Virus record (IMG/VR): IMGVR_UViG_3300030108_002488
Coordinates: 18,436-74,771 of that record
Direction: 5' to 3' (one strand)
Length of the DNA stretch: 56,336 nucleotides
DNA from: a virus
Shown: positions 31,491 through 40,491 of the stretch, piece by piece
Numbering within the stretch: the stretch's first letter is position 1
Layout of the letters: the number at the start of each line of letters is the position of its first letter
Program-made: the position numbers and the translations under genes
Notes under the pieces: model-generated
Database searches by the model: none
What the model was told of the DNA's origin: nothing
What the model saw: only the letters and a program-made list of their open reading frames with translations

Positions 31491-31493
31491 ATT

Positions 31494-32897
31494 ATGAGAG
31501 TAGCAGAAGATTATTCAGCGGTAATGAAGTATCCTTTTCTGAAAGGATATGTAGAGAGATTTGGGAAAGTGAGCATAGATAATGATATACCAGCGTTGTT
31601 ATCTTTCTTTTTCATACAAGGACAAATAGCGGCACCTTATGTTAGGATACCTTGGGATGCAAGTCATCTTGACCCTAGAGTACATGTGTTTTGGATTCAA
31701 CCATCTAGGACAGGTAAGTCGATAGCATGGGAATTTGTTGGAGATGTATTGAAAGATTGTGGTATGAAGTATGATATGTATACTACAGGTTCTGATGCAG
31801 GACTTGTAGGTGGTGTCACTACTGAAGTACAAGTTAATGACCAAGGAAAGAAAGAGCAGGTATCTGTTGAAACAAAAGGTATGTTGGGTGGGCATAAAGC
31901 ATTGAACTTTGATGAAGGCTCAATTATTCTAAACCCCGGTAAACACAGTCAAGAAACTGTATTGTATTTACAATCAGCGTGTAACCCCATTGGTAGTAAC
32001 AGTAACATCTTAGTAAAGCATCTAAGTGGTAGAAGGATAGAAACCGAGTCACTTGTGTCTTTGTGGATTACAACATATCCACCAGCAGGTGTTAAAGAAT
32101 ACGTATTAACAAAGGGTATTTTCCAACGTGTTTTACTATATTGGTCTGATTGGGATATGGATAGACGTATGAACGTGAGTATGAGACGTATGGAAAAAGC
32201 ATTTACTAAAGATGATGGTAACAAAATTTCATACGAACAAATCACAGGATATTTCATAGATTTAGAAAAGCGTTTACGCAATCGTATTCTTGATTTAAGT
32301 GAGACATCATTTATTGAATGGGACCAAATGCCTCGTGAAAAGCAGGAAGATGTTGTTCAATCTGTCATGCATGAAATGTTCACAGTAGATGATTCATTTA
32401 GGGCAGCAGTGTATGATGTGGTAGAGGATTTCTATTCATTACTAGATGAATTAAACTTCGCTATCGCTAATGTCGTATCATCATTCTTACCAGCCATGGA
32501 GAATTATTCAGTTATATTAGCAACACACTTGGCTATGATGGATGAGACTTGGACTGTAACAGGTGAACACTTAGATATGGCTAAAGATATAATATACGAT
32601 TTATTTAAGAATCTAATTTTATGGTTAGAAGGAGAAGTAGAAGTTGGTGCTAAAACTGCTGAAAAAGCAAATAACAAGAAGTTATGGATGGAATCATATA
32701 ACTCAGTATCACCAGTTGAACTTGATAAAAGAGGAGAAGGTTGGTGTAAAAAATCATCTATGATTAAACATTATATGAAGGTCCAACATGTAACTCGTCC
32801 TACTGCCTTCAACAGATTTAATAAATGGGCCGCTCACCTATTTGATACAGCGAAAGATGGAACAGTAGTTTATCTGAGATTAAAGGAGGACGTATAA
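31494..32897 (+). CDS. AAA+ replicative-helicase-like ATPase
   Basis: This is a 467-residue protein. PSRTGKS at 70-76 is Walker A, NFDEGS with Asp140-Glu141 is Walker B, SLWITTYPPAG fits sensor 1, and KGIFQRVLLYWSD fits an arginine-finger region. This order resembles the DUF3987 and MCM-like helicases of viruses and plasmids. The C-terminal 80 residues look like a winged helix. It is probably the replicative helicase, because no other candidate with this architecture is present (the SNF2 protein is a translocase). It has its own promoter region and may be regulated apart from the polymerase block. Confidence 0.65.
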   Translation: MRVAEDYSAVMKYPFLKGYVERFGKVSIDNDIPALLSFFFIQGQIAAPYVRIPWDASHLDPRVHVFWIQPSRTGKSIAWEFVGDVLKDCGMKYDMYTTGSDAGLVGGVTTEVQVNDQGKKEQVSVETKGMLGGHKALNFDEGSIILNPGKHSQETVLYLQSACNPIGSNSNILVKHLSGRRIETESLVSLWITTYPPAGVKEYVLTKGIFQRVLLYWSDWDMDRRMNVSMRRMEKAFTKDDGNKISYEQITGYFIDLEKRLRNRILDLSETSFIEWDQMPREKQEDVVQSVMHEMFTVDDSFRAAVYDVVEDFYSLLDELNFAIANVVSSFLPAMENYSVILATHLAMMDETWTVTGEHLDMAKDIIYDLFKNLILWLEGEVEVGAKTAEKANNKKLWMESYNSVSPVELDKRGEGWCKKSSMIKHYMKVQHVTRPTAFNRFNKWAAHLFDTAKDGTVVYLRLKEDV

Positions 32898-33037
32898 TGA
32901 GTGATGTAACGATTTTAGACAACAATAAAATATGGACGGATACATACCCACCTCAAAGTATCAAAGAGCATATAACACAAAAGGGATTTTTTTGTAAGTT
33001 TATACCTTACATATGGAATATAACGGAGGAAGAATAA
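32897..33037 (+). CDS. 46-residue hypothetical protein
   Basis: This short unknown protein has a Trp- and Pro-containing middle and an aromatic C-terminus (FFCKFIPYIW). It starts by TAATG overlap, and its end encodes the GGAGG of the exonuclease gene. Confidence 0.55.
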   Translation: MSDVTILDNNKIWTDTYPPQSIKEHITQKGFFCKFIPYIWNITEEE

Positions 33038-33646
33038 ATGACAGATATAATGGCATTAGATATAGAAACAGGTAACTACTCTTGGGAGATAGGAGGTTGG
33101 GATAAACACAGCCTCTTTGAACCCACAGTAGTTGCTACATGGGATGGTACAGATGCACATGTGTTCTCTAAGGAAGACATAGATATGGATGGCGCAACAG
33201 TCCATCCTTTACATCCAAGAGATTTAGGTGAACACTTAGAGAAACACTTAGAGTCAGGTGGTGTCATACTAGGGCATAACATTCGTAGTTTTGATTTACC
33301 CGTCTTAAACGCAGCATTAGATTGTAAAGCGGCAGGAGACCTGATGAGTAAGTCTGAAAATATAATCGATACTAAGTTGCTAGTTAATAAAGCAGCATTA
33401 TCTTTTGGAGACGTGGCGACAAGTTTAGAGTATTTATGTCGTACAACTTTAGATGTAGGTAAGTCGATGACTAGTAGTGATGCACCTAAAGCGTGGAGAG
33501 AAGGTAGATATAATGAAGTAGCAGATTACTGCTTGAAAGATTCAAAATTAACATATGATTTGTATATGTATGGAAAAGAAAATGGGATAGTTAAATCACG
33601 TAAAATGGATACGGGAGAAATAATAGAAATAACGGTGGAATGGTAA
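33038..33646 (+). CDS. DEDDy-type 3'-5' exonuclease
   Basis: This 202-residue protein has the DnaQ/RNase T fold. Motif I is ALDIETG (Asp8, Glu10), motif II is [13 protein letters not shown], and motif III is [13 protein letters not shown] (Y-x3-D). All catalytic acids are present. It could supply proofreading in trans, which is notable because Exo II of the polymerase has lost its Asn. It could also trim RNA or DNA ends. Confidence 0.8.
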   Translation: MTDIMALDIETGNYSWEIGGWDKHSLFEPTVVATWDGTDAHVFSKEDIDMDGATVHPLHPRDLGEHLEKHLESGGVILGHNIRSFDLPVLNAALDCKAAGDLMSKSENIIDTKLLVNKAALSFGDVATSLEYLCRTTLDVGKSMTSSDAPKAWREGRYNEVADYCLKDSKLTYDLYMYGKENGIVKSRKMDTGEIIEITVEW

Positions 33647-33647
33647 A

Positions 33648-35132
33648 ATGGAAGAAAAGATACACAACGCACAAAGAATGAATATAGAAGCGATTAGGCG
33701 CATAGTCGATACTGTAAAGACAACACTAGGGCCTATGGGAATGGACAAAATGATGGTAGACGGTGGTGGTAATGTAATAGTTACCAACGATGGTGCTACT
33801 ATTCTTAGAGAACTAGATAGCGCACATCCTGCGGCTAAAATGATAGTAGAAGTTTCTAAGATGCAAGAGATGAATTGTCACGATGGTACTACTAGCACAG
33901 TAGTATTAGCGGGTCAATTACTATCTAATGCTGAGAATCTATTCAGTAAAGGGTTACATCCTAATGTAATAAACAAGGGTTACACTCACGCTGCTGAATT
34001 GGCTGTTAAAATTTTAGAAGAAAAGTATGGTATAAAATGTGATGAAGAAAAGTTATCAGCAATAGCAAGAACCGCTATTACAGGTAAAACACTAGAAAGT
34101 TCAGAAGAACAAGTAGCACAACTATGTGTAGATACTATACAACAGGTGGGTAACGTAAGAGATGTTAGAGTCATAGCGGCACCCGGAGGCGCACTAAGCG
34201 ACTCTTATCTGTTCAACGGTGTAGTAGTCAACAGAGATTTTGTAGAAGCAGATGATATAGAATCACTAGGTGGTAGCACTATATTGTTACTTAATGGTGG
34301 TTTAGAAGAGCAAAAAGAAAACACCAACATGCAAGTGCAAGTTGATGCTGCTTCATATAAAACTCTTAAAAATGCAGATAGAGAACATCTGTTAGACAGA
34401 GCAAAAATGATTGTAAAATCAGGTGCTAACTTGGTTATTGTGCGTGATGGAGCACACGATACCGTAGTTTCTTATTTACGTAAGAATGGTATATTGGTAA
34501 TTCGTAGAGTTCAAGAGAGTATTATGAGGGCTTTGAGTAAAGAGTTGTCATCAGAAATCTATAGTGTACCCGAAGATAATATGGACTGTGTGTCCGCTTT
34601 TGTACAAAGAAAAAGATTCAACGATGTTCCTTACATATTTGTAACTTGTACTAAAGAAGAAGCAACACTAATTTTATTCGGTGCTACACAATCAACACTC
34701 GATGAAGTACAACGTGGATTTGATGACGCATTAGGTGTGGTTTCTCTTGTTCAAAATGGAGATAATATATGCTATGGAGGTGGAGTTACATATCTACTAT
34801 TAGCAGGTGAGTTGAGAAATCAAGCATCATCTATAGGTGGTAGAGCACAAATGGCTATAGAAGCATTCGCTGAATCACTAGAGGCTATACCCGCCACTAT
34901 AGCAGAAAACGCAGGGCATGATGCTTTGGATACAGTATTGGCTATGAGACATGCGAACAAAGAAGATAATTGTTATGGACCAAATGTCAGCGCAGGTGGT
35001 ATTGTATCAATGGAAGAGTTGAATGTCTATGAACCTATGAGTTTAATCAAACATGCCATTCAAGGCGCAACAGAAGTCACATCTGCTATCCTACGTATTG
35101 ATGATGTCATTGGTCGTAGGCCGGTGGAGTAA
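33648..35132 (+). CDS. Group II chaperonin (thermosome subunit)
   Basis: This is a 494-residue subunit of the archaeal thermosome/CCT family, a double-ring ATP-driven protein-folding machine with a built-in lid. It has [34 protein letters not shown] (the catalytic Asp is kept; the usual preceding Gly is His), [14 protein letters not shown] and a C-terminal DDVIGRRP. It is about 50 residues shorter than cellular subunits, with short ends. It might fold the large tail proteins encoded opposite, or join host subunits in mixed rings. A single viral subunit could form a homo-oligomer. Confidence 0.92.
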   Translation: MEEKIHNAQRMNIEAIRRIVDTVKTTLGPMGMDKMMVDGGGNVIVTNDGATILRELDSAHPAAKMIVEVSKMQEMNCHDGTTSTVVLAGQLLSNAENLFSKGLHPNVINKGYTHAAELAVKILEEKYGIKCDEEKLSAIARTAITGKTLESSEEQVAQLCVDTIQQVGNVRDVRVIAAPGGALSDSYLFNGVVVNRDFVEADDIESLGGSTILLLNGGLEEQKENTNMQVQVDAASYKTLKNADREHLLDRAKMIVKSGANLVIVRDGAHDTVVSYLRKNGILVIRRVQESIMRALSKELSSEIYSVPEDNMDCVSAFVQRKRFNDVPYIFVTCTKEEATLILFGATQSTLDEVQRGFDDALGVVSLVQNGDNICYGGGVTYLLLAGELRNQASSIGGRAQMAIEAFAESLEAIPATIAENAGHDALDTVLAMRHANKEDNCYGPNVSAGGIVSMEELNVYEPMSLIKHAIQGATEVTSAILRIDDVIGRRPVE

Positions 35133-35317
35133 TGGGTAGATTACTAGATAGATTGAAAGTAACTTGTAGACAGTGTTTACATGAACACATACCTAGAAGA
35201 ATACGTGGTAGGTTTTTGGACGGTAAAAAAGAAAGAGTAAATCTATGGGTTTGTAAAGAATGTGGATATATTTGGATTGACTCTGCTTTTAAGAAAAAAC
35301 CGCCAACGCAAAGGTAG
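35132..35317 (+). CDS. 61-residue zinc-ribbon protein
   Basis: CRQC (12-15) and CKEC (40-43) enclose a basic segment, giving a classic zinc ribbon. It is the last gene of the rightward arm and starts inside the thermosome stop (TAATG). The function is unknown. Confidence 0.65.
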   Translation: MGRLLDRLKVTCRQCLHEHIPRRIRGRFLDGKKERVNLWVCKECGYIWIDSAFKKKPPTQR

Positions 35318-35377
35318 GGGTAGAAGGGGTATGTTTGGGTAAAATTGCACTTTTACTTTTTCAGTTTTTCAATTACA
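35318..35377. terminator. Convergent terminator region
   Basis: The rightward and leftward arms meet here. For the rightward strand there are successive T runs (35351-35354, 35357-35361, 35366-35370), the usual archaeal termination signal. They overlap the end of the leftward gene. No strong hairpin is seen. Confidence 0.5.
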
Positions 35378-35472
35378 ACATACATGAATAGAAAAAAACT
35401 AGAAATCATAGATATTCCTATCAAAAATAAACCACATGTTTCTAAAACGGTAAGAGATAATCTTTCTGACAT
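35353..35472 (-). CDS. 39-residue single-pass membrane protein
   Basis: One hydrophobic helix spans about residues 9-34 (from LETCGLFLIGISMISSFFLF onward), with a short polar N-terminus and a positively charged end (EKLKK). The start at 35472 follows GAGGT, seven bases beyond the stop of the gene before. Its place at the end of a tail gene cluster would suit a holin-like or lysis protein, but the sequence shows only a membrane helix. Confidence 0.55.
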   Translation of the reverse strand: MSERLSLTVLETCGLFLIGISMISSFFLFMYVVIEKLKK

Positions 35473-35479
35473 GTTTACC

Positions 35480-35962
35480 TCATGTACCTTTAACGATAAT
35501 AGTAAAATTAGCCGTGTCTGAACCACCGCTATTAGAACCCTCATATGCTAAATTTGCACGATATAAATTTCTATTCATACTAGATGATATTGTTATAGTC
35601 CCATTAGTATAATTTTGAGAACTAGATGTTGTATTACCTACAGCACCAATGCCCGCACTATCTGAATCTTCAGATAAAGTCCAACTATGTGTAGTAATTG
35701 CACCACCACCACTTTGAGTTCCACCATACGCTTTTAGTGTAAGCACCGTTGCAGAACCACTTGATACAAATAAATCAGTATTATGTTGATAATCAAAATC
35801 AGTTCCCGAACTAATAAATCCACCACCATATCCAACAGTCGCATCTGCACTTATAGTTATAAAATTTTCAGTCCCATCATCATCAGCAACCCTAACATTT
35901 TGTGGTGCGGCTACAGAAGCAACAGCGTTTTGCACAACTCCAAACTGCCAGTGTAAACCCAA
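35480..35962 (-). CDS. Beta-rich 160-residue structural protein, TTG start
   Basis: The protein is rich in Ser, Thr, Gly and Asn and reads as alternating beta strands, like an Ig-like or fibre-tip domain. TTG at 35962 follows GGTGA closely and lies just after the fibre stop. It may be a tip, adhesin or cement protein of the tail. No specific family is recognised. Confidence 0.55.
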   Translation of the reverse strand: MGLHWQFGVVQNAVASVAAPQNVRVADDDGTENFITISADATVGYGGGFISSGTDFDYQHNTDLFVSSGSATVLTLKAYGGTQSGGGAITTHSWTLSEDSDSAGIGAVGNTTSSSQNYTNGTITISSSMNRNLYRANLAYEGSNSGGSDTANFTIIVKGT

Positions 35963-35966
35963 GTAA

Positions 35967-38900
35967 TCACCCTATTCTTATCCAAGTATTATTACCACTA
36001 CAAACAAATGTGGCCGCCTTAAAGGATTCTATATCATCAGCATCCGTAGCCGCCGCACCATTAATTGTAGCAGAATTAGAAACTGCTATTTGTGCGCTAA
36101 TTGTTGAACCTGTTTGATTAAACACTGTGAATTGAACACCCACACTAGTAGTGTTATTTATAGAAGGTAAAGTTAAATTAGAAGCAGAATTATTAAAAAT
36201 TACTAAAGTTCCTGAGTCCTCTACAGTTGGGGCATAAGTAGCCGCACCAATAACGGCAGTTGTTGCTCTTGAATTTAATCCACTTCCTGTAGAAGTAGTA
36301 TTAGCGGTGGTAATTGGTGGGCCTATATTAGCCATAACTGTCGAAGTTTGGTCATCAGCAGTTCCCGCTTCCGTTATCCCTAACTTTAATCTTCCACCTT
36401 TAGCGGCTGCTGAATGATTCTCTGTAGCATAACTAGCGATAAAAGCGGAAGCCTCTGTAATTGAACTAGGAACATTACCGTCATTAGAATCAAATCCTAT
36501 CCCTCCTAATATTTCATCAGTCTCAGTATCAGAAGAATCATCTCTAACAATTTGAATGCCATCAAAACCATCAGCACCAGTAACATTAACTTGTAACATA
36601 TTTTTTGGCCCACTTGTGCTTATTCCTACTTTATCAGCAGAAGCATCACAAAAGAAAAGATTAGCATCAGTATCTCCTTCTACTCTAAAATCTATATCGT
36701 CATGTTGGTCATTAATTACTACATCTCTTGTAGCGGCTCTTAATCTCATAAACTCAGTAAGAGTTCCAGCCTCCATTAAATTAAAAGTCATATTACCGTC
36801 TTCTGAACCATCCGCAACATCATCCATCCCAACTTGTATTGTTCCGTATTCAACATCCTGATTGTTATCGTTTTCTCCTCTAAATTTAATCTCACCTACT
36901 AACTCATTAGTTAGTGGGGTATCGCTACCATTTCTGTATAAAACTAAATTAGGAGCATGAGTAGCCGCATTAGCCGCAGTTGATTCTAAAATTAAAGTAT
37001 CACCAGTTCCACTGTCAAGAACATGTAATGGTGCAGAAGGAGTTGTAATTCCAATACCAACGCTACCTTCATCAGTAATTCTCATTCTTTCTGTTATTCC
37101 CGCATTTGCGTTGTTAGTTGAAAAGGTTAGAGTACCATCATCAACTCCTGTTGCTTCATTTAAAGCAGAAATTCTCGCACCAACATAAGAAGTCGGTCCA
37201 TGGGAATCATAATTTTTTAAATCTATTCTTGCATAGTCTGTGCCTGTGGCGTTTCTTGCACCTTCAATTATAACCGTTCTTGTTTCACCACTATTAGAAG
37301 TTCTTGAAATTGTAGTATCTCCGCTTACTTCTAATTTAGCCGAAGGAGCAGTTGCGCCAATACCAACTCTCGATTCTGAACCATCAATCCTCATTACTTC
37401 TGTTCCCGAAGAACCACCATCATTTACTTGTAAAATAATATCTTTATCTGAAGTTACATTTTGAATTATAACATCATCAGAAGATGTTGAAAGTTGTAAG
37501 TCTGTTCCTATTACTACTTCTCCTGAATCTTTTATTCTCATTCTTTCTGCTAAACTTCCAGCGTTAGAAGTTGAGATTACTAGGTTCCCATCATCAACTC
37601 CTGTTGCTTCATTAAATGAGGCAATCCTAGCGCCAACATAAGAAGTTGGCCCATTAGAGTCATAATTCTTTAAATCTATTTGTGCGAAAGCGGACCCTGT
37701 TGCGAATCTCGCACCCTCCAAAACTAATGTTCTAGTTTCACTATTATCAGCACTTCTCGCTAAGGTTGTATCTCCCTTAACCTCTAACAATGTAGTTGGG
37801 GCATTAGTCCCAATACCAACATTACCATCTGTGTGAATCCTCATTCTTTCTGCGGCTGTATCTGTCCCGCTTACTTTAGTATGGAATGTCATTGCAGATG
37901 TTCCAGTGCCATCTCCACCACCTGATTTTAAAACTAAATCTCCACCATTTATGTTATTACCGTTAGTGGATGTAGAACCCGCAGAAATAGTCAAATCTCT
38001 ACCCGCTGTAGTAGAAGTTGTAGCCGCTACACTTACTGTAGCATCTTGTCCATTCCCAAAACCTATATCTCCACCGGTGACTGTTAAATCAGTTCCAACA
38101 GTCGCAGTAGTTGTAGTTGTTAATGCACCTGTGACTGCTAATGTGCTTCCATTGAAATTTAAATTACTATCACCTGTAAATCCACCGCTACCATCAGAAC
38201 GCTGAACATCACCACTAGCACCCGATGATACAGGTGTAGGTGTGGAACTACTAACCATTACTCTCTGCCAACCTGAGCCAGTGAAATCTGTTTTAGTAAT
38301 ATCATCTATGGTTTCTGTTATTGTTCTATTACCAGCAGTACCACCTGTTGCCTGTGTTAGCGTAATAGATTGATTTCCATTCGCCTCTGTAGGCACGGCG
38401 CTAACAGTAATTTTACCATTATGACCATTAGCATGTTCAATCGCTGCTTTTAATTGCACCAATAAAGCGTTTTGAGTAGATTTACTACCACCAGTGGTAG
38501 CAATACCTACCGCTATTTTACCTGCGTTACCACCAGCGGTAGTAGAACCTATGTCTGAACCCGAAACCAACACAGTGCCTGTTGCTACACCACCCGCATT
38601 AGTATCTGTAATGAAGTAAGTTTTACTAGTTCCGTCCGTAGATATGAGAGTAATTTCATCCGCTTCATCGGTTGTAACATCTGCGTCACCATCTGTAACA
38701 GTTAGAACTGCTTGTGCGCCTGACTCTCCGTAAACAAACATACAAGATTCTAGTGGGGAAACAGTATCTTTTACACCAGCCCCTGTAAAGTTAGTCACAG
38801 TAACATTAGTCAAACCTGACGTTATTATTGTATTACCAGCAGTGCCACCAGTGGCTTGTGTCAAAGTGAGAGTACCTGAACCATTGTCGGTGACAGTAAT

Positions 38901-40142
38901 TGTACCATTGTGACCATTAGCGTGCTCTATACAAGTTTTTAGAGCAGTAGCAGCAGCGGCAGCGTCTGTATTGATAAATTGAAGACTTGCTGCTGTTGTA
39001 CTACTTTTAGCAGTATATGTTCGAGAAGTTCCAGCGGTGTCAATTATAACAATAGTTTCGTCTACCGTACATGCGCCTGTAAAAGATATAGTAGCGGTTG
39101 CTCCTACATCATCGAATTCTATACTGTTACTAGCACTCACGTTGCTTACAAATACAGAATGACCGGGTGGGAAATTACCACTAGGGTCTAAGTCTATGGT
39201 TGTAGATGGAGTAAGCACAAACACCTGTGCCTCATCAAAAGTAAATGTCATATCAGCATCTGCTGTAGTTGTTTTAATACCCGTGGGTCCGATTAAATGT
39301 GTGTGTCTAGTTGATTGACTATCTTTAGCACTAAAGTACAAATGTGCGTCTCCATCAGCGTTGTAAGATTGCCAAAGAACACCACTTTCAGTAGTAGTCG
39401 AGCCGTGTTCACCTGAGCCATGTATTTGTAATAAAGTCGTGTGGTCTGTTATACCGACTTCTGAGCCAGCGCCACCGCTTTGCACAGGTGTAAAATAAAC
39501 AGGAGATGGTCTGACAAATACACGTTTATCATTTACTTCAGTTATGGACGAGATGTTCAAAGTACCAGTGGTGCTTGCATCTGTCCTAACTGCTCTTACT
39601 GTTGCTAAAACCAATGTTTGTTTATTAGAAGCGCTAGACACTGTGTCCATTTTTAAATATTCAGCACTGTCCCCTGTAACAGATGGGTAAGCACCAGTAG
39701 CGGTGTCTATGACAGCAGTTTGTGTATATTTTAGCCCTTCGGAGGTCGCTAATATAATAAAAAGAGTTTCCTTACCACTAGCGGATAAAGCGGTAACATT
39801 AGTATTATCTAATATGTTACTATCACCTGTGGCAAATGTGAGTGTTGTTTCACTACCGCCACCAAAATCGTATAACACACCATCCAATATGGCTTCAAAA
39901 GGTTTCACAATAACTTGATTATCAACGCTTGATGATTTCCTCACAGCCCCTCCTAGATTATTAGGATTATTTCTATCAGCGTTACCATAAGATGTATCAT
40001 TAGATAATAAAATACCGTTACCATGAACACCCTCATAGAGATTAGTTAATGATGGAGACAATATGTGGTCTCCGTCTCTTAGTCCGTCTTGTGCATCTGT
40101 TATACCAGCAGATGTATGTCCCGATAGTGGATTTTGTGCCAT
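35967..40142 (-). CDS. Tail fibre protein, 1391 residues, with internal repeats
   Basis: The N-terminal 250 residues are mixed and resemble a fibre attachment domain. Two copies of an AIEHANGHNG module lie at about 340-460 and 480-625. From about 770 come repeats of the fibre motif VGI(G/S)T..P...L.V (near 774, 927, 1032 and 1180). Two of these begin a roughly 93-residue duplication sharing DLKNYDS.GPTSYVGARI and NEATGVDDG. Such motifs are common in trimeric phage fibres. The usual C-terminal S74 self-cleaving chaperone domain is not visible. Probably the host-binding fibre. ATG 40142 follows AAGGTGA. Confidence 0.75.
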   Translation of the reverse strand: MAQNPLSGHTSAGITDAQDGLRDGDHILSPSLTNLYEGVHGNGILLSNDTSYGNADRNNPNNLGGAVRKSSSVDNQVIVKPFEAILDGVLYDFGGGSETTLTFATGDSNILDNTNVTALSASGKETLFIILATSEGLKYTQTAVIDTATGAYPSVTGDSAEYLKMDTVSSASNKQTLVLATVRAVRTDASTTGTLNISSITEVNDKRVFVRPSPVYFTPVQSGGAGSEVGITDHTTLLQIHGSGEHGSTTTESGVLWQSYNADGDAHLYFSAKDSQSTRHTHLIGPTGIKTTTADADMTFTFDEAQVFVLTPSTTIDLDPSGNFPPGHSVFVSNVSASNSIEFDDVGATATISFTGACTVDETIVIIDTAGTSRTYTAKSSTTAASLQFINTDAAAAATALKTCIEHANGHNGTITVTDNGSGTLTLTQATGGTAGNTIITSGLTNVTVTNFTGAGVKDTVSPLESCMFVYGESGAQAVLTVTDGDADVTTDEADEITLISTDGTSKTYFITDTNAGGVATGTVLVSGSDIGSTTAGGNAGKIAVGIATTGGSKSTQNALLVQLKAAIEHANGHNGKITVSAVPTEANGNQSITLTQATGGTAGNRTITETIDDITKTDFTGSGWQRVMVSSSTPTPVSSGASGDVQRSDGSGGFTGDSNLNFNGSTLAVTGALTTTTTATVGTDLTVTGGDIGFGNGQDATVSVAATTSTTAGRDLTISAGSTSTNGNNINGGDLVLKSGGGDGTGTSAMTFHTKVSGTDTAAERMRIHTDGNVGIGTNAPTTLLEVKGDTTLARSADNSETRTLVLEGARFATGSAFAQIDLKNYDSNGPTSYVGARIASFNEATGVDDGNLVISTSNAGSLAERMRIKDSGEVVIGTDLQLSTSSDDVIIQNVTSDKDIILQVNDGGSSGTEVMRIDGSESRVGIGATAPSAKLEVSGDTTISRTSNSGETRTVIIEGARNATGTDYARIDLKNYDSHGPTSYVGARISALNEATGVDDGTLTFSTNNANAGITERMRITDEGSVGIGITTPSAPLHVLDSGTGDTLILESTAANAATHAPNLVLYRNGSDTPLTNELVGEIKFRGENDNNQDVEYGTIQVGMDDVADGSEDGNMTFNLMEAGTLTEFMRLRAATRDVVINDQHDDIDFRVEGDTDANLFFCDASADKVGISTSGPKNMLQVNVTGADGFDGIQIVRDDSSDTETDEILGGIGFDSNDGNVPSSITEASAFIASYATENHSAAAKGGRLKLGITEAGTADDQTSTVMANIGPPITTANTTSTGSGLNSRATTAVIGAATYAPTVEDSGTLVIFNNSASNLTLPSINNTTSVGVQFTVFNQTGSTISAQIAVSNSATINGAAATDADDIESFKAATFVCSGNNTWIRIG
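37085..37825 (-). repeat. Duplicated fibre segment (two copies)
   Basis: The fibre gene holds two related segments, at about 37545-37825 and 37085-37365. Both run from VGIG..AP...LEV through ETRT...EGAR.ATG to ERMRI. Protein identity is high over some 93 residues. The second has diverged at many third positions, so the duplication is not recent. Confidence 0.75.
38260..39115 (-). repeat. Two copies of the HANGHNG module in the fibre gene
   Basis: Copy 1 (about 38770-39115) and copy 2 (about 38260-38720) both read: a TS(R/K)TY strand, an (A/C)IEHANGHNG(K/T)ITV centre, LTQATGGTAGN, then a V/I-rich strand ending in FTG(A/S)G. A third copy lies in the giant gene at about 43545-44010. Confidence 0.75.
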
Positions 40143-40146
40143 TCTT

Positions 40147-40491
40147 TCACCTTACCTCAATTAATACCTGTATTCTCAATTCGTTTCTTGATGTTTTTAT
40201 TATAGGCTTCACTGTGTGCCTTGCGACTGGGGTGAACGAAGAAGTACCCCTATATTGAATAAACACTTCTTTTATACTTTCAGTAAATTCAAAATCTTTT
40301 GGAATAAACGCTTCCACTAGTAAAGTGGTGTCATCTATCACCTTTACGGTGGGAGCCACTGTCAAAGCGGGTTTACCAGCAGCCCCATCTGAATTAGTAG
40401 AAGGTGTGCCATCAAAACCTATAGTAAGTTCGTTAATATTAGACGCTATAGTATCTAGTAGTAATCTTCTCATTCTGTCTGCTACAGGCAT
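40147..40491 (-). CDS. 114-residue probable tail/baseplate protein
   Basis: An N-terminal helix with RMRRLLLDTIASNINELTIG is followed by beta strands (VKVIDDTTLLVEAFI, IKEVFIQYRG) and a strand-rich end. It lies between the hub-like protein and the fibre, joined by a TAATG overlap. It may connect fibre to baseplate. No family is recognised with confidence. Confidence 0.55.
   Translation of the reverse strand: MPVADRMRRLLLDTIASNINELTIGFDGTPSTNSDGAAGKPALTVAPTVKVIDDTTLLVEAFIPKDFEFTESIKEVFIQYRGTSSFTPVARHTVKPIIKTSRNELRIQVLIEVR

Noticed and set aside
35967-36600. S74 self-cleaving chaperone domain at the fibre C-terminus
   Set aside because: VGIGT-type repeats often precede this domain, but the characteristic catalytic Ser and helical bundle are not seen in the last 200 residues.
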